NCBI GenBank assembly: GCA_041177965.1
Contig: JBEGWF010000102.1
Coordinates: 10,773 to 74,772, forward strand
Source: SXXZ01 sp041177965
Lineage (GTDB): Bacteria > Verrucomicrobiota > Verrucomicrobiia > Limisphaerales > UBA9464
DNA length: 64,000 nt
Direction: 5' to 3'
This document shows, piece by piece, positions 8,404 through 18,007 of the stretch (its first letter is position 1; each line of letters begins with the position of its first letter). The translations under genes were made by a program, and so were the position numbers. The notes under the pieces are model-generated. The model was given only the letters and a program-made list of their open reading frames with translations, searched no databases and was not told the DNA's origin.

Positions 8404-9289
8404 GGCGATGACAGGGGCCGTGTGGGTCACCGGTGCCGGAGGATTGATCGGCAACGCCTGTGTCGAGGTGGCCGCGGCCTTCGGAGGCGCCCGCCGGGTC
8501 CGTCCGCTCACGCGCGCGGTGGTCGATCTGACCGATTTTCGCGCGGTGGAGCGCTTGTTCGAGCGTGAGCGGCCGGCCGGGGTGATCCACTGCGCGGCAC
8601 GCAGTCGCAGTCCCGCCTGCCAGGCCGATCCTGCCGGTGCCCGGCTCCAGAATGTGGAGGTGACGCGCCGCTTGGCCGAGTGGGCGGCCGGGATTCCGAT
8701 GGTCTTCCTGTCCACCGACCTGGTCTTCGACGGCCGGCGTGACGGGTCGGCGGGAGGCTATCGCGAGGACGATCCCGTGAACCCGTTGAGCGTGTACGCC
8801 GAGACGAAGGTGGAGGCCGAGGCCTGGGTGCGGCGCCATCCGCGCCATTCGATCGTGCGGACCTCGCTGAACTTCGGGCGTTCTCCGGCGGGGCCGGGGG
8901 CGTTCAACGAGGAGTTGGAGGCCGCCTGGCGCGCTGGACGCACGGTGGACCTGTTCGTCGACGAGTTCCGCTGCCCGATCGCGGCGGTGGAGACGGCGCG
9001 CCGGTTGTGGGCGCTGCTCGATTCGGGGCAGGGCGGGGTGTTCCACCTGGCGGGTTCCGAGAGGCTTTCGAGATGGGACATCGGGCTTCTGGTCGCCGGG
9101 GATGTCGTCCGTGCGGAGGTCGGTCTTGCCACGCCGATGCGGGCGACCTCGTTGAAAGGCTATGCCGGGGCGCCCCGTGCTCCGGACACCACGCTCGACT
9201 GCACCAAGCTGGAGACGCTGCTGGGCGAACCCATGCCCGCCTTCACCGCTTGGCTGCAAGGACGCGCGGAGGTCTCACGGCTTGGCTGA
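8396..9289 (+). CDS. RmlD-like NAD-dependent sugar-nucleotide reductase
   Basis: A 297-residue extended SDR of the RmlD substrate-binding type. It has 'VTGAGGLIGNA', 'DLTDFRAVERLF', 'GVIHCAARS', 'FLSTDLVFDG', the catalytic 'YAETKVEAE' and a C-terminal 'GYAGAPRAPDTTLDCTKLE'. The sequence differs clearly from the 4.4-kb reductase, so the window holds two RmlD-fold proteins. It may reduce a 4-keto sugar nucleotide or act as a general epimerase. The start ATG overlaps the upstream stop; an ATG at 8408 is an alternative. The 3' end overlaps the convergent gene by 15 bp. Confidence 0.8.
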   Translation: MSEAMTGAVWVTGAGGLIGNACVEVAAAFGGARRVRPLTRAVVDLTDFRAVERLFERERPAGVIHCAARSRSPACQADPAGARLQNVEVTRRLAEWAAGIPMVFLSTDLVFDGRRDGSAGGYREDDPVNPLSVYAETKVEAEAWVRRHPRHSIVRTSLNFGRSPAGPGAFNEELEAAWRAGRTVDLFVDEFRCPIAAVETARRLWALLDSGQGGVFHLAGSERLSRWDIGLLVAGDVVRAEVGLATPMRATSLKGYAGAPRAPDTTLDCTKLETLLGEPMPAFTAWLQGRAEVSRLG

Positions 9290-10744
9290 AGGCCTGACCG
9301 GGGCGGCGGGGGCGTTGGTGCCGGCGGGGCGGCCGAAGTCGGCGGGGAGGTTCAGGCGGGTGCGCAGGGCGTCCTGGAACTGCGGATTCACGTCGTCGGC
9401 GGGAGCGAGCATGTCGCGCAGGACCTCGAGCTTGTAATCGTTGATGGGCGCGATCGACAACCGCTGGCGCATGCTCTTGTTCGGGGTCCGGGCCTCGAAG
9501 TTGGCGTGGACCTTGGTGGCCAAACGCAACAGCGCCTCGCCCCGGTCGTCGTCGCCGTTGCCCAGGCTGAAGAAGGCCTGTCCCAGCAACCCGGTGACGA
9601 TCGCCTTGATGCGGTCGGCCGAGGTCTCGTTGCCATCCTCGGAGACCTTGGCGATGGCGAAGGCCTCGAGGCTCATCCCGGCCTGGTCCCCGAGTTGGTC
9701 CGCGTATTTCTTCTGGCAATAGGCCCACCATTGGGCGGCCTCCTTCTCGCGGTTGGCGGTGTAGAGGAAGTACACGGCGTCGCGCAGGAAGTTCTTGTGA
9801 CCCTTGGCGAAGTGGTCGGCCATCTTCTCGTCGGCGGCCATCATGTCCTCGTAGGCCCTGCTGGTCTTGGCCACGATGTTGAGGTTCGGGCCCAGTTCGA
9901 TGTTCCGGGTGGCGATGTTGGTGTAGAGGCGACCGCGCTGGAAGGCCGTGAGCATCGACTGGAAGACCACGCGCCGCAGCGGAGCACGGTCGGCCTCCTT
10001 CTTGGATTCTCCTAGGCCGCGGTAGCCCCAGTAAACGGCGTGGGATTCGGGCAGGCGCCACTCGAGAGGGCCGTACTTGTCGTCGACCTCCTTCATGATG
10101 GATGGCACCAGCTTGAACTTGTTGACCATCGTCGCGACCCGGTTGCTTGCCGCGACGCTGGTCGGCTGGAGCAGGGCGGGGTAGTCGGGGCGCCCGCCGG
10201 GGATCAGGTCCTCGATCTGGCGGGCCCAGCGGGCCTTGTAGGTCATGTGGGCGTCGTCGAGATACGCGCCCATCTTGTGCTGATAGATCCAGCCCAACTC
10301 CCGGTACATCAGGGCCTCGTGCGGGTTGTAGCGCATGCCCTCGTCGCGCAGAAGTTCGATGGCCCGCTGCACCCAGAGCCAACGGTCCTCCGGATTGGGG
10401 AACTTCACCGAGATGTTGTAGGCCATGTTCCAGGCCTGATGGACCCACACGCTGGTGAAATGGGGTTGCAGTTTGGTGATCCAGTCGGCCAATTGCACGG
10501 CTTCGAAGTACTTGCCGTCCTCCTGCAGTTCGGTGGTCCGGATCCACAGGGTGTTGGCGATGAGCCCACGGAAGCCGCCGAGCGCCACGGTGGTGAAGGC
10601 GAGGATGGGCGGAGCGTTGCTGATGATGGCCGTGCGCGTGAGGCCGAAGGTCTCGCGGTCGCGGTTCAACGTGCCCTGGAGGAAGTGGGACGCGAAGAAC
10701 GCCGCGATGATGACGACGCAGAGGATGGCCTTTCGGAGAGTCAT
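9275..10744 (-). CDS. Membrane-anchored helical (TPR-like) protein of unknown function
   Basis: A 489-residue protein with an N-terminal membrane segment (about residues 5-23) and a second hydrophobic patch near residues 48-62. The rest is long and alpha-helical with TPR-like spacing, for example the tryptophan-rich 'VWVHQAWNMAYNISVKF' and repeated W/Y/A pairs. The C-terminus is Pro/Ala-rich. It probably faces the periplasm as a scaffold. Its ATG overlaps the stop of the upstream ABC permease (ATGA), making it the last gene of the leftward SPFH/ABC/P-ATPase run. No enzymatic motif was found. Confidence 0.75.
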   Translation of the reverse strand: MTLRKAILCVVIIAAFFASHFLQGTLNRDRETFGLTRTAIISNAPPILAFTTVALGGFRGLIANTLWIRTTELQEDGKYFEAVQLADWITKLQPHFTSVWVHQAWNMAYNISVKFPNPEDRWLWVQRAIELLRDEGMRYNPHEALMYRELGWIYQHKMGAYLDDAHMTYKARWARQIEDLIPGGRPDYPALLQPTSVAASNRVATMVNKFKLVPSIMKEVDDKYGPLEWRLPESHAVYWGYRGLGESKKEADRAPLRRVVFQSMLTAFQRGRLYTNIATRNIELGPNLNIVAKTSRAYEDMMAADEKMADHFAKGHKNFLRDAVYFLYTANREKEAAQWWAYCQKKYADQLGDQAGMSLEAFAIAKVSEDGNETSADRIKAIVTGLLGQAFFSLGNGDDDRGEALLRLATKVHANFEARTPNKSMRQRLSIAPINDYKLEVLRDMLAPADDVNPQFQDALRTRLNLPADFGRPAGTNAPAAPVRPSAKP

Positions 10745-12552
10745 CAGTACTTGGTGGGGGCTGCGAGTTCCCGGCGGGTCAGCACCACGATGCCGACGAC
10801 GGAGACGCCTCCGCCGACCAGGACGTTGATCACGACGAAGGCCCGGAACAATTCCAGCCAGGTGATGCTCCGGCCCGTGCTGAGGTTCGAGATGGGCGAA
10901 TAGCCGCTGACCTGGTCGATGAGTTGCTTGGCCGATCCGTAGATCGCCACGCTGAGCTGGTTGACCAGGGTCTGCTCGGTCACCGTGCCGCTCTCGCTGT
11001 TGATGCCCACGATGCCACCTTGGTCGACCACCTGCTTGAGGGTGTTGCCGGACAGGCCCAGCACGAGCAGGGCGATGGAGCAGAAGGAGGCCACCGGGAA
11101 CGACAGGAAGCTCGAGCAGGCCAGACCGACCGCGGTCATGAGGCCCAGCCAGAAGGCGATGATGAGGAGGCCTCGGGCATAGTTGAGGGCGAAGCCGCCC
11201 TCGTGGAAGAGCACCTCCATGCCCTCGTCGAGAGGGAAGAGCAGGGGTTGCTGGGTCCAGTTCTGGAAATCGACGGCCAGCACGCCCTCGGCATTGATGA
11301 GGTCGGCCGTGGCCCGCGGGTCCAGGCCGAACTCCACGAACGATTCGGCCGGCAGGGAGTTCTCGAGGCGCAGGCGGCGGCCGTCCGGCGGGCCGACCTC
11401 CCAATAGGCCGGATACAACGTGCCTTCCGAGTTGTACTGCGTGGTGAAGAACTTCACCCGGATGAAGAGCGGGCGCCCGGCGAGGCGTCGCTTGGCGTCG
11501 GCCCCGAGGGGGACCTCCCAGCGACGCAGCATGCCCGGAGGCACGACCTGTTGGCGCGCCTTGACGAGATCCTCGACCTGCTTGCGCAGGAGGTTCGGAT
11601 CCATCGCCGCCGCGGAGGGGTCCTTGAGGCGTTCCTTGAGCAGGGACTGGATGTCCCGGGTGAGGTCGACCGCGGGTTCCTTGGCGCCGGCCCGCGCAAC
11701 CAGCACCTCGTTGCGCAGTTTCACCTGCTGCTCGGGGGAGAGTTCACCGGTCCGCAATTGGAGAAGCCCGTAGGCGACCGAGCCCGAGATGGCCAGCATC
11801 CCGAGGTTCACGACCATGATGCCGATCCACTTGCCGAGCCAGATCTGCCATCGGTGGATGGGCTTGGAGGCGATGAGGAACAGTTGCATCTCCTCGATGT
11901 CCCTCGCCAGCGTCCCGCAGGCGATCCAAAGGGTGGTGAACCCGAGCAGCGCGGTGATCGCGCTGAGGGTGTAGGTGATGAGGATCTGGGTGAATCCCTG
12001 CGCCGAACCGTCGTGCTTGATGGCGCTCGGCAGGATGAACACCAGCGCGATCAGGAGCCCGAGCAGGGTGACGACGAGGCGATAGCGGAACGCCGCCCGG
12101 ACGGTCAGCAGGGCCACGGCCAGGAGCGGGCGCACGGACCGCGGTGCCAGGTCCGGAACACCGGCGAGGTGGCGGGCCTTCCATTCCGGCCGGGGTTCGC
12201 CGCCCAGTTGGACGAGCTTCGCCACCGCATCCGCCGCGGTGCGTGCGGGGACCGTGCACAGATAGGAGTAGCCCCGGCGTTCGGCCGACATCTCGCGGAA
12301 CCGGCGGGCCGAGAATCCGATGACGATGCCCTGGACGACCTGGCTCACCAGGTAGGATTTCCAGCCGGCCCGATTGGCGTAGAGCACCGCCCCGCTGATG
12401 AGGTTGAGGACCAGGAAGACCAGTCCCAGCACGGGGAGGCGCAACCAGAAGGCCCACATCCAGTCGAACGCCGCCGCCGCCCAGGAGAACCCCAGGGGAA
12501 TGGCCAACCATTGCCGGTCGGCGCCGCGGTAAACCTCAAAGCGACGGGTCAT
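10744..12552 (-). CDS. ABC-2 type transporter permease with N-terminal DUF2628-like domain
   Basis: A 602-residue membrane protein. Residues 1-90 resemble a DUF2628-type domain with the Trp-rich block 'FSWAAAAFDWMWAFWLRLP'. An ABC-2 permease core follows: transmembrane segments near 150-250, a large periplasmic domain (about 290-450), and further membrane segments near 460-500 and 565-590. It starts 6 bp after the ABC ATPase stop, so the two very likely form one exporter together with the second permease at 20 kb. The substrate is unknown. The DUF2628-like call is from memory of the family pattern. Confidence 0.8.
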   Translation of the reverse strand: MTRRFEVYRGADRQWLAIPLGFSWAAAAFDWMWAFWLRLPVLGLVFLVLNLISGAVLYANRAGWKSYLVSQVVQGIVIGFSARRFREMSAERRGYSYLCTVPARTAADAVAKLVQLGGEPRPEWKARHLAGVPDLAPRSVRPLLAVALLTVRAAFRYRLVVTLLGLLIALVFILPSAIKHDGSAQGFTQILITYTLSAITALLGFTTLWIACGTLARDIEEMQLFLIASKPIHRWQIWLGKWIGIMVVNLGMLAISGSVAYGLLQLRTGELSPEQQVKLRNEVLVARAGAKEPAVDLTRDIQSLLKERLKDPSAAAMDPNLLRKQVEDLVKARQQVVPPGMLRRWEVPLGADAKRRLAGRPLFIRVKFFTTQYNSEGTLYPAYWEVGPPDGRRLRLENSLPAESFVEFGLDPRATADLINAEGVLAVDFQNWTQQPLLFPLDEGMEVLFHEGGFALNYARGLLIIAFWLGLMTAVGLACSSFLSFPVASFCSIALLVLGLSGNTLKQVVDQGGIVGINSESGTVTEQTLVNQLSVAIYGSAKQLIDQVSGYSPISNLSTGRSITWLELFRAFVVINVLVGGGVSVVGIVVLTRRELAAPTKY

Positions 12553-12558
12553 GGCGGG

Positions 12559-13773
12559 TCACTTCTTGCCACCTTTGCCGCCCAGCAGGCCGGAAAGCGC
12601 ATCGTTGGCCTTGGACAGGTCCACCGGCTTGTCGGCCGGGGCCTCCGTCGGGGGAGCAGGGACCGGGGACGGGGTCTGCGGACGAGCCAGGGATTCCAGC
12701 ACGGTTTCGGAGGCGCGAGGGGGTTCGACCGGAGCCGGGGTGTCGGAAGTCGCCGAAGGGGTGGTCGGTCGGGAAAGGCGCTCCAGCACGGACTCGGCCT
12801 GATGGGTCGGCTGCTCCCCGGAGCCCCGCAGGTACTCGGCCACCCGGTTGCCGCTGGTCGCGCCGCTGGTCTCGGCCTGACGCCGGGCCGCCTCGACCAC
12901 GCCAAGGAAATAGGATTCGAGGTTCTGGGTGGGGTTCTCGAGACGGACGGTGTCGCCGACCTCGGCCTTGATGAGGTTCAGGACCTTCTCGGTGGTCTCC
13001 CGGGAAAGCACCGGGGCGGTGATGCGCACCGAGTCGGGCTTGGCCAACAGTTGGTGGAGCGGTCCCTGCGCCTGGATGCGCCCTCCGTAGTAGATCACCG
13101 CCCGGTCGCAGACGTCCTCCACGTCGCTCAACAGGTGGCTCGAAAGGATGATCGTCTTGCCACGCCGGGCCAGCGCGAGGATGAGGTCCTTGACCTCGCG
13201 GCATCCGAGGGGGTCGAGCCCGGCCGTGGGTTCGTCGAGGATGACCAGGTCGGGGTCGTTGATCAGGGCCTGGGCGATGCCGATGCGGCGCTGCATGCCC
13301 TTGGAGAACTCGCCCACCGTGCGCGTGCGGGCCCGGTTGAGGCCGACCATCTCGATGAGTTGCTCGGCGCGGCGACGCCGTTCCGGGGAGTCGATCTGGA
13401 AGAGGCTCCCGAAGAAGTCGAGGGTCTCCCCCGGGTTCAGGAAGCGGTAGAGGTAGCTCTCCTCGGGCAGATACCCGATCCGGGCCTTGGTGGCGACATC
13501 GCGCGGGGATTGCCCGAAGACGGTGATGTGCCCCTGGGTCGGATACAGCAACCCGAGCATCAGCTTGATGGTGGTGGACTTGCCCGAGCCGTTGGGCCCG
13601 AGGAGGCCGAACACCTCGCCCCGGCGGATCTCGAAGTCGACGTTGTCGACCGCCCTCGCCTTCGGGCGACCCCAGAAGTCCTTGAACACCTTGGTCAGGC
13701 CCGTGGCCCGCACGACGACCTCGTCGTCGGGGGCGTCGGTCCTCGATCGGCCGGCAGGGGAGGAGGGATTCAT
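12559..13773 (-). CDS. ABC transporter ATP-binding protein with repetitive Pro-rich tail
   Basis: A 404-residue protein. The ATPase domain covers about residues 18-245, with Walker A 'GPNGSGKST' at 59-67, an ABC-2-style signature 'FSKGMQRR', Walker B 'LVILDEPTAGLDP', and H-loop 'ILSSHLL'. Residues about 300-404 form a low-complexity Pro/Ser/Ala tail that carries two copies of a short motif, VLE-x-L-x-RP-x-TPS, and ends in 'GGKGGKK'. Such a tail is unusual for this family and may bind a partner. The start ATG at 13773 is preceded by AGGAGG. It lies between the P-type ATPase and the permease on the same strand. Confidence 0.9.
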   Translation of the reverse strand: MNPSSPAGRSRTDAPDDEVVVRATGLTKVFKDFWGRPKARAVDNVDFEIRRGEVFGLLGPNGSGKSTTIKLMLGLLYPTQGHITVFGQSPRDVATKARIGYLPEESYLYRFLNPGETLDFFGSLFQIDSPERRRRAEQLIEMVGLNRARTRTVGEFSKGMQRRIGIAQALINDPDLVILDEPTAGLDPLGCREVKDLILALARRGKTIILSSHLLSDVEDVCDRAVIYYGGRIQAQGPLHQLLAKPDSVRITAPVLSRETTEKVLNLIKAEVGDTVRLENPTQNLESYFLGVVEAARRQAETSGATSGNRVAEYLRGSGEQPTHQAESVLERLSRPTTPSATSDTPAPVEPPRASETVLESLARPQTPSPVPAPPTEAPADKPVDLSKANDALSGLLGGKGGKK

Positions 13774-13850
13774 GGAGCGGTGTTTCAGTGCGTGGAGAAG
13801 GGCTGGGCGGATCCGGTCATGTCGGTCCCATGGACGCCGTTGGATCGCGA

Positions 13851-15887
13851 TCAGGCGGTCCGGGGCGCATCGCCGGGCTGGGCGGTCCCCTCGCCCTGGA
13901 TGAAGGGCTCGAGCTCCTCGCCCTGACGGACGAGTCGGGCGCTGTTGAAGACCACGAAGAGAGAACCCACGTTGTGCAGGATGGCCGCCACGATGACGTT
14001 GAGGTAGCCGAACGACGCGGCCGCGAGACCGCCGATGATGAAGAGCACCCCGAAGAGGAAGTTCTGGTTGATCACCGTGCGGGCCATGCGGCTCAGGCGG
14101 ACGAGGAAGGGCAGGCGGCGGAGGTCGTTGTTCATCAGGGCGATGGTCGCCGAATTGATGGCGACCTCGCTGCCGGCCGCGCCCATCGCGATGCTGATGT
14201 CGCCCGATGCGAGCGCCGGGGCGTCGTTCACACCGTCGCCGATGACCGCCACGCGGTGACCCTTGGCCTTGGTCTGGCGGACATACTCCACCTTGTCCTG
14301 CGGGAGGCACTCGGCCACCACCTCCGGCACGCCGATCTCCTTGGCGACGCGTTCGGCCACCGGGCGCCGGTCGCCGCTGACCATGGCGATCCGCCGGATG
14401 CCGGAGGCCTGGAGTTGCTGGAGGGCCTCGGCGGCCTCCGGTCGGGTCTGGTCCTGAAGGCCGATCCATCCGATGCAATGGCCATCGCGGGCCACGAAGA
14501 GCAGGCTGTATCCGGCGGTCTCGTCGAGATCCACCGATTCGAACAGGTCGCCCGCCACGCCCTGGTCCTTCAGGAAGGTGGCCCGGCCGATGAGGATGCG
14601 ACGCCCATCGATGAGTGCGCTGACCCCCTTGCCGGCGATCTCCTTGAAGTCGTCGGCCTTGGCCAGGGGCACGCCGGCCTCCTGGGCCAGGGCCGTGATG
14701 GAGCGGGCCGTCGGGTGGTTGGAGAACTGCTCGACGCTGGCGGCGCATCGCAGCAGCTCGGCCGGGGCGATCCCGTCGAGGGGATTCAGGCGGCTGACGG
14801 CCAGTCGGCCGGTGGTCAGCGTGCCGGTCTTGTCGAAGACGAAGGCCGTGATCCGGGCGGCGGCCTCGAGGTCGGCGATGTTCTTGACGAGGATGCCCAG
14901 CCGGGCCGCGGCGCTCAGGGCGGCGACCATCGCGGTCGGCGTCGCCAGGATGAAGGCGCACGGGCAGGCCACGATCAGGATCGAGATCACGCGGTTCAGG
15001 TCCTGGGTGAAGCCCCAGACCAGCGCGGCGATGATCAGCACCAGCGGGGTGTAGTAGCCCATGTACTGGTCGATGATCCGCATGAAGGGCAGCTTGGTCT
15101 TCTCGGCCGCCAGGATCAGGTCGCGGACCCGGCCGAGGGTGGTGTCCTCGCCGGCCTTGCCGACCTTGACCTCCAGGAGGCCGTTCATGTTGATGGTGCC
15201 CGCGAAGACCTGCTCGCCCACGCCCTTGTCGACCGGCAGCGATTCACCGGTGATGTTGGCCTGGTTGATCGACCCCTGGCCGGAGATGATCTGGCCGTCG
15301 GCCGCGATGTTGTCGCCCGGGCGGATGCGGATGATGTCGCCGACCTTGAGTTCGCTCGCGGCGACCTCGACCTCCTGGTTCGCGGACACCCGGCGGGCCT
15401 TGGTCGGGGTGAGCTTGATGAGCGACTGGATGGAGGCCCGGGCCCCGGCGGCCGTGCGGGTCTCGATGATCTCGCCGAGCAGCATGAAGAAGGCGACGAT
15501 GCCGGCGGTCTGGAAGCCCCCGGCCAGGCTCGAGCCCTCGCCCTTCATCCCGTAGTTGCCCGACACCGCGCAGGCCAGCACGCCCAGGGCGACCAGTTCG
15601 TTGATGGACAGCAGGCCCTTCCGCAGGTCCTTGAACGCCACGATCATGATCGGGGTGCCCAGGATGATGGCGCCGATCATGGCGCTGAAGGCCGCGACGG
15701 TCGTCCCGCGCTCGAAGAGCCAGTCCACCGCGAACGAGTTCAGCACGAAGATCAGGCCGACGATCGTCGTGGAGAGCTTGGTGTTGGTGTGCGAATGGTC
15801 CAGACCACCGTGGTCGTGGCCGCATTCCGCGCAGGAGGCGTCCTTCTTGGCGTCTTCCTCGAGGGTGAGGAGGCTGGTGACTTGCAT
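13851..15887 (-). CDS. Heavy-metal P1B-type ATPase with His/Cys-rich N-terminus
   Basis: A 678-residue metal-transporting ATPase. It has the actuator 'TGES', the membrane motif 'ACPCAF', phosphorylation site 'DKTGTLT' near residue 350, nucleotide-domain 'NHPTA', and 'GDGVNDAPAL'. There is no HMA domain; instead residues 19-35 are rich in Cys and His ('CAECGHDHGG' and following), a likely metal-binding tail. The last membrane helices read 'HNVGSLFVVFNSARL' rather than the Zn-type DxG or Cu-type MSxSS, so the metal (Zn, Cd, Co, Mn or other) is uncertain. It lies inside the SPFH/ABC operon, 30 bp after hflK. Confidence 0.93.
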   Translation of the reverse strand: MQVTSLLTLEEDAKKDASCAECGHDHGGLDHSHTNTKLSTTIVGLIFVLNSFAVDWLFERGTTVAAFSAMIGAIILGTPIMIVAFKDLRKGLLSINELVALGVLACAVSGNYGMKGEGSSLAGGFQTAGIVAFFMLLGEIIETRTAAGARASIQSLIKLTPTKARRVSANQEVEVAASELKVGDIIRIRPGDNIAADGQIISGQGSINQANITGESLPVDKGVGEQVFAGTINMNGLLEVKVGKAGEDTTLGRVRDLILAAEKTKLPFMRIIDQYMGYYTPLVLIIAALVWGFTQDLNRVISILIVACPCAFILATPTAMVAALSAAARLGILVKNIADLEAAARITAFVFDKTGTLTTGRLAVSRLNPLDGIAPAELLRCAASVEQFSNHPTARSITALAQEAGVPLAKADDFKEIAGKGVSALIDGRRILIGRATFLKDQGVAGDLFESVDLDETAGYSLLFVARDGHCIGWIGLQDQTRPEAAEALQQLQASGIRRIAMVSGDRRPVAERVAKEIGVPEVVAECLPQDKVEYVRQTKAKGHRVAVIGDGVNDAPALASGDISIAMGAAGSEVAINSATIALMNNDLRRLPFLVRLSRMARTVINQNFLFGVLFIIGGLAAASFGYLNVIVAAILHNVGSLFVVFNSARLVRQGEELEPFIQGEGTAQPGDAPRTA

Positions 15888-15917
15888 GGAGGGGTGAGGG
15901 GGCTTGGGGTTCCCGGA

Positions 15918-17012
15918 TCAGCGGCCCGACTCGGGGCGCTTCTGGGGTTGGGGTTCCCGGTTGAGCTGGATGCGGACTTCGCGGCGGTCGCCATCGGCCC
16001 GGGAGGGCAGGAAGAACTTGTCGGGCGAATTGGTGAGGATGCGGGTGGTGGTGTCGACCCGGAGTCGGTCCCGGTAGAGGGCCGGGTTCTGCCGGTAGGT
16101 GGCGAGCTGGTCCTCGAAGAACCGCGCTTCGGCGGCCAGGCCCTGCACGAGCTGGTCGGCCGCGGCCTGACCCTGGGAGACGATGCGGTCGGCCTCGCCC
16201 TTGGCCTCCCGCGTGACGCGGTCGAACTCACCCTGCGCCTCGTTGATGCGGCTGCTGCGGGTCTGGCCGGCCGTGATCACTGCGTCGAAGAACTCCTTCA
16301 CGTAGCCCGGGGCGACCCGCTCGACATCGAGGCCCTCGATGAGAACCCCGAGATTGGAGACCGTGAGCTGGTCGGAGACCCGTTGCTTGACCGCGTCGCG
16401 GAAGCTGGCGATGTCGCCGTAGATCGAGTCGGCCTTCGTGCGGGCGGCCGCCCAGTAGATGGCGTTGTTGAGGCAGTTCTCCACGGTGTTGGAGGCCGCC
16501 GTGAAATTGAAGGTGTAGGCCACCGGGTCGCTGATCCGGTACCGGAGCGTGGCCCGGACGTGCAGGATGTTGCCGTCGCCCGTGAGCACGTACCCCTCGG
16601 TGCCGGGGTTGAGAGAGGTGTTGACGGGCGCCTCGGTGATCCCGGCCGCCTCGGCGGCGGGATCGACGGCGTACCAGGCCTTGGTGGCCCGGACGATCTT
16701 GGAGTCGCCGACGCCGATGCGGACGATCTCGTCGATCGGGTAGGGCAGGGCGAAGTGGAGGCCGTTGGTCCGGAGGATGTCGCGGCCCTCGCCGACGGGC
16801 TTGCCGAAACGCAGCACCACGGCCACCTCGTTCGGCTTCACCGTGAAGACGCAGGAGAACACGAAGGCGGCCAGCAGCAGCGCCCCGAGGATCCGGATGA
16901 GCACGAGGCTGCTGCCCAGGGCCTCGGACAGCGCCTGACTGGAGGCGTCGTCCGCGGAGATCCGCGGGCCGTCGGGCCGCAGGTTGCCGGAGGGTGTGTT
17001 TGCGGCGGCCAT
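15918..17012 (-). CDS. hflK: HflK-like SPFH membrane protein
   Basis: A 364-residue protein with one N-terminal membrane helix (about 38-58) and an SPFH/band-7 domain. Visible blocks are 'VKPNEVAVVLRFGKP', 'GLHFALPYPIDEIVRI', 'TGDGNILHVRATLRYRI' and a coiled-coil region with 'REAKGEADRIVSQGQAAAD', all typical of HflK. In other bacteria HflK and HflC form a cage around the FtsH protease, but ftsH is not in this cluster. It starts 4 bp after hflC ends, so the two are co-transcribed. The name reflects family membership, not proven FtsH regulation. Confidence 0.88.
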   Translation of the reverse strand: MAAANTPSGNLRPDGPRISADDASSQALSEALGSSLVLIRILGALLLAAFVFSCVFTVKPNEVAVVLRFGKPVGEGRDILRTNGLHFALPYPIDEIVRIGVGDSKIVRATKAWYAVDPAAEAAGITEAPVNTSLNPGTEGYVLTGDGNILHVRATLRYRISDPVAYTFNFTAASNTVENCLNNAIYWAAARTKADSIYGDIASFRDAVKQRVSDQLTVSNLGVLIEGLDVERVAPGYVKEFFDAVITAGQTRSSRINEAQGEFDRVTREAKGEADRIVSQGQAAADQLVQGLAAEARFFEDQLATYRQNPALYRDRLRVDTTTRILTNSPDKFFLPSRADGDRREVRIQLNREPQPQKRPESGR

Positions 17013-17016
17013 GGGA

Positions 17017-17946
17017 TCAGCGGTTGGAGGAGGTGGAACCGGTGGAAGCAGGGGCGGAGGCCCCGGCGTCGCCTCGGAGCAGGTTCAGTGGCGCCGTCTT
17101 CTCGTCGAGGATCAGCGTCGTCCGGTCCTTGAGGCTCGCTTCGAGGCTGTTGAGGGAGATGAGGAAGCGGGCCAGCGACTCGTCCTGGTTGAGCACCTTG
17201 TAGTACTCGGTGGCCTTGGCCTCGGCCTCGCCGCGCAGGACCAGCGCCTTGCGCCGGGCCTCGGCCAGGGTCGTGTCGCGCTGCAGTTCGGCCTCGGAGC
17301 GGATCCGCATGGCCTCGGCGTTGCCCTCGGCGACGAACTTCTTGCTGAGGCGCTCGCGCTCGGCCTTCATGCGCTCGAAGACCTTGGCGGTCTGGGTCTC
17401 GGGGAGGCCCAACTGCTTGATGCCGACGATCTCGATGGCGATGCCGTAGGTCTTGAGGGTGGTCTCCGCCATCGCCTGCTTCATCTCGTTCTCGATCTCC
17501 TCGAACTTCACCTGCTTGGGATCGGGGGCGATGAGTTCCGAGAAATCGTGCCGGCCGACCACCGAGTTCTTGGCGTCGCGGACCACGTTCTCGAGGCTGG
17601 TCTCGGCGCGGAGCAGGTCGCCGCTGAAGCGCTTCAGGAACAATTCGGCGTCGGCGATGCGCCAGGCCACGAACACCGAGAGGATCGGCGACTTCTTGTC
17701 GCGGGTGAGGCTCTGCTCGTACTTGCGCTCGAAGTTCTGCAGGCGCCGGTCGAACTTGTAGACGTTCTGGATCGGGTAGGGCAGGCGCAGATACAGGCCG
17801 GGTTCCGTCTTGGGCGTGCCGCTGATGCTGCCGAATGTGGTCACGACGGCCACCTCGGTGGTGCGCACCTGGAAGGCGAACAGCAGGAACAGGAAGATCG
17901 CCAGCAGCAATCCTCCGATGATCAGGGTGGGGGTACGGGGCTTCAT
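17017..17946 (-). CDS. hflC: HflC-like SPFH membrane protein
   Basis: A 309-residue protein with an N-terminal membrane helix (about 7-26), 'VRTTEVAVVTTFGSI', 'PGLYLRLPYPIQNVYKFDRR', and a C-terminal coiled coil ('AEARRKALVLRGEAEAKA'). These are hallmarks of HflC. It lies between the large SPFH protein and HflK on the same strand and presumably forms a hetero-oligomer with one or both. The short Ala/Ser-rich C-terminal tail is unremarkable. Confidence 0.88.
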   Translation of the reverse strand: MKPRTPTLIIGGLLLAIFLFLLFAFQVRTTEVAVVTTFGSISGTPKTEPGLYLRLPYPIQNVYKFDRRLQNFERKYEQSLTRDKKSPILSVFVAWRIADAELFLKRFSGDLLRAETSLENVVRDAKNSVVGRHDFSELIAPDPKQVKFEEIENEMKQAMAETTLKTYGIAIEIVGIKQLGLPETQTAKVFERMKAERERLSKKFVAEGNAEAMRIRSEAELQRDTTLAEARRKALVLRGEAEAKATEYYKVLNQDESLARFLISLNSLEASLKDRTTLILDEKTAPLNLLRGDAGASAPASTGSTSSNR

Positions 17947-18007
17947 CTTGTGAATGGGAAAGGGGGGAAAGTGGAAAGGGGTTTCGGTCGCGATCGGTGC
18001 GAGGAGG

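Noticed and set aside
13851..15887. Assigning the operon P-type ATPase to copper or zinc
   Set aside because: CPC is shared by several subtypes and the last helices match neither Cu nor Zn signatures, so the metal was left open.
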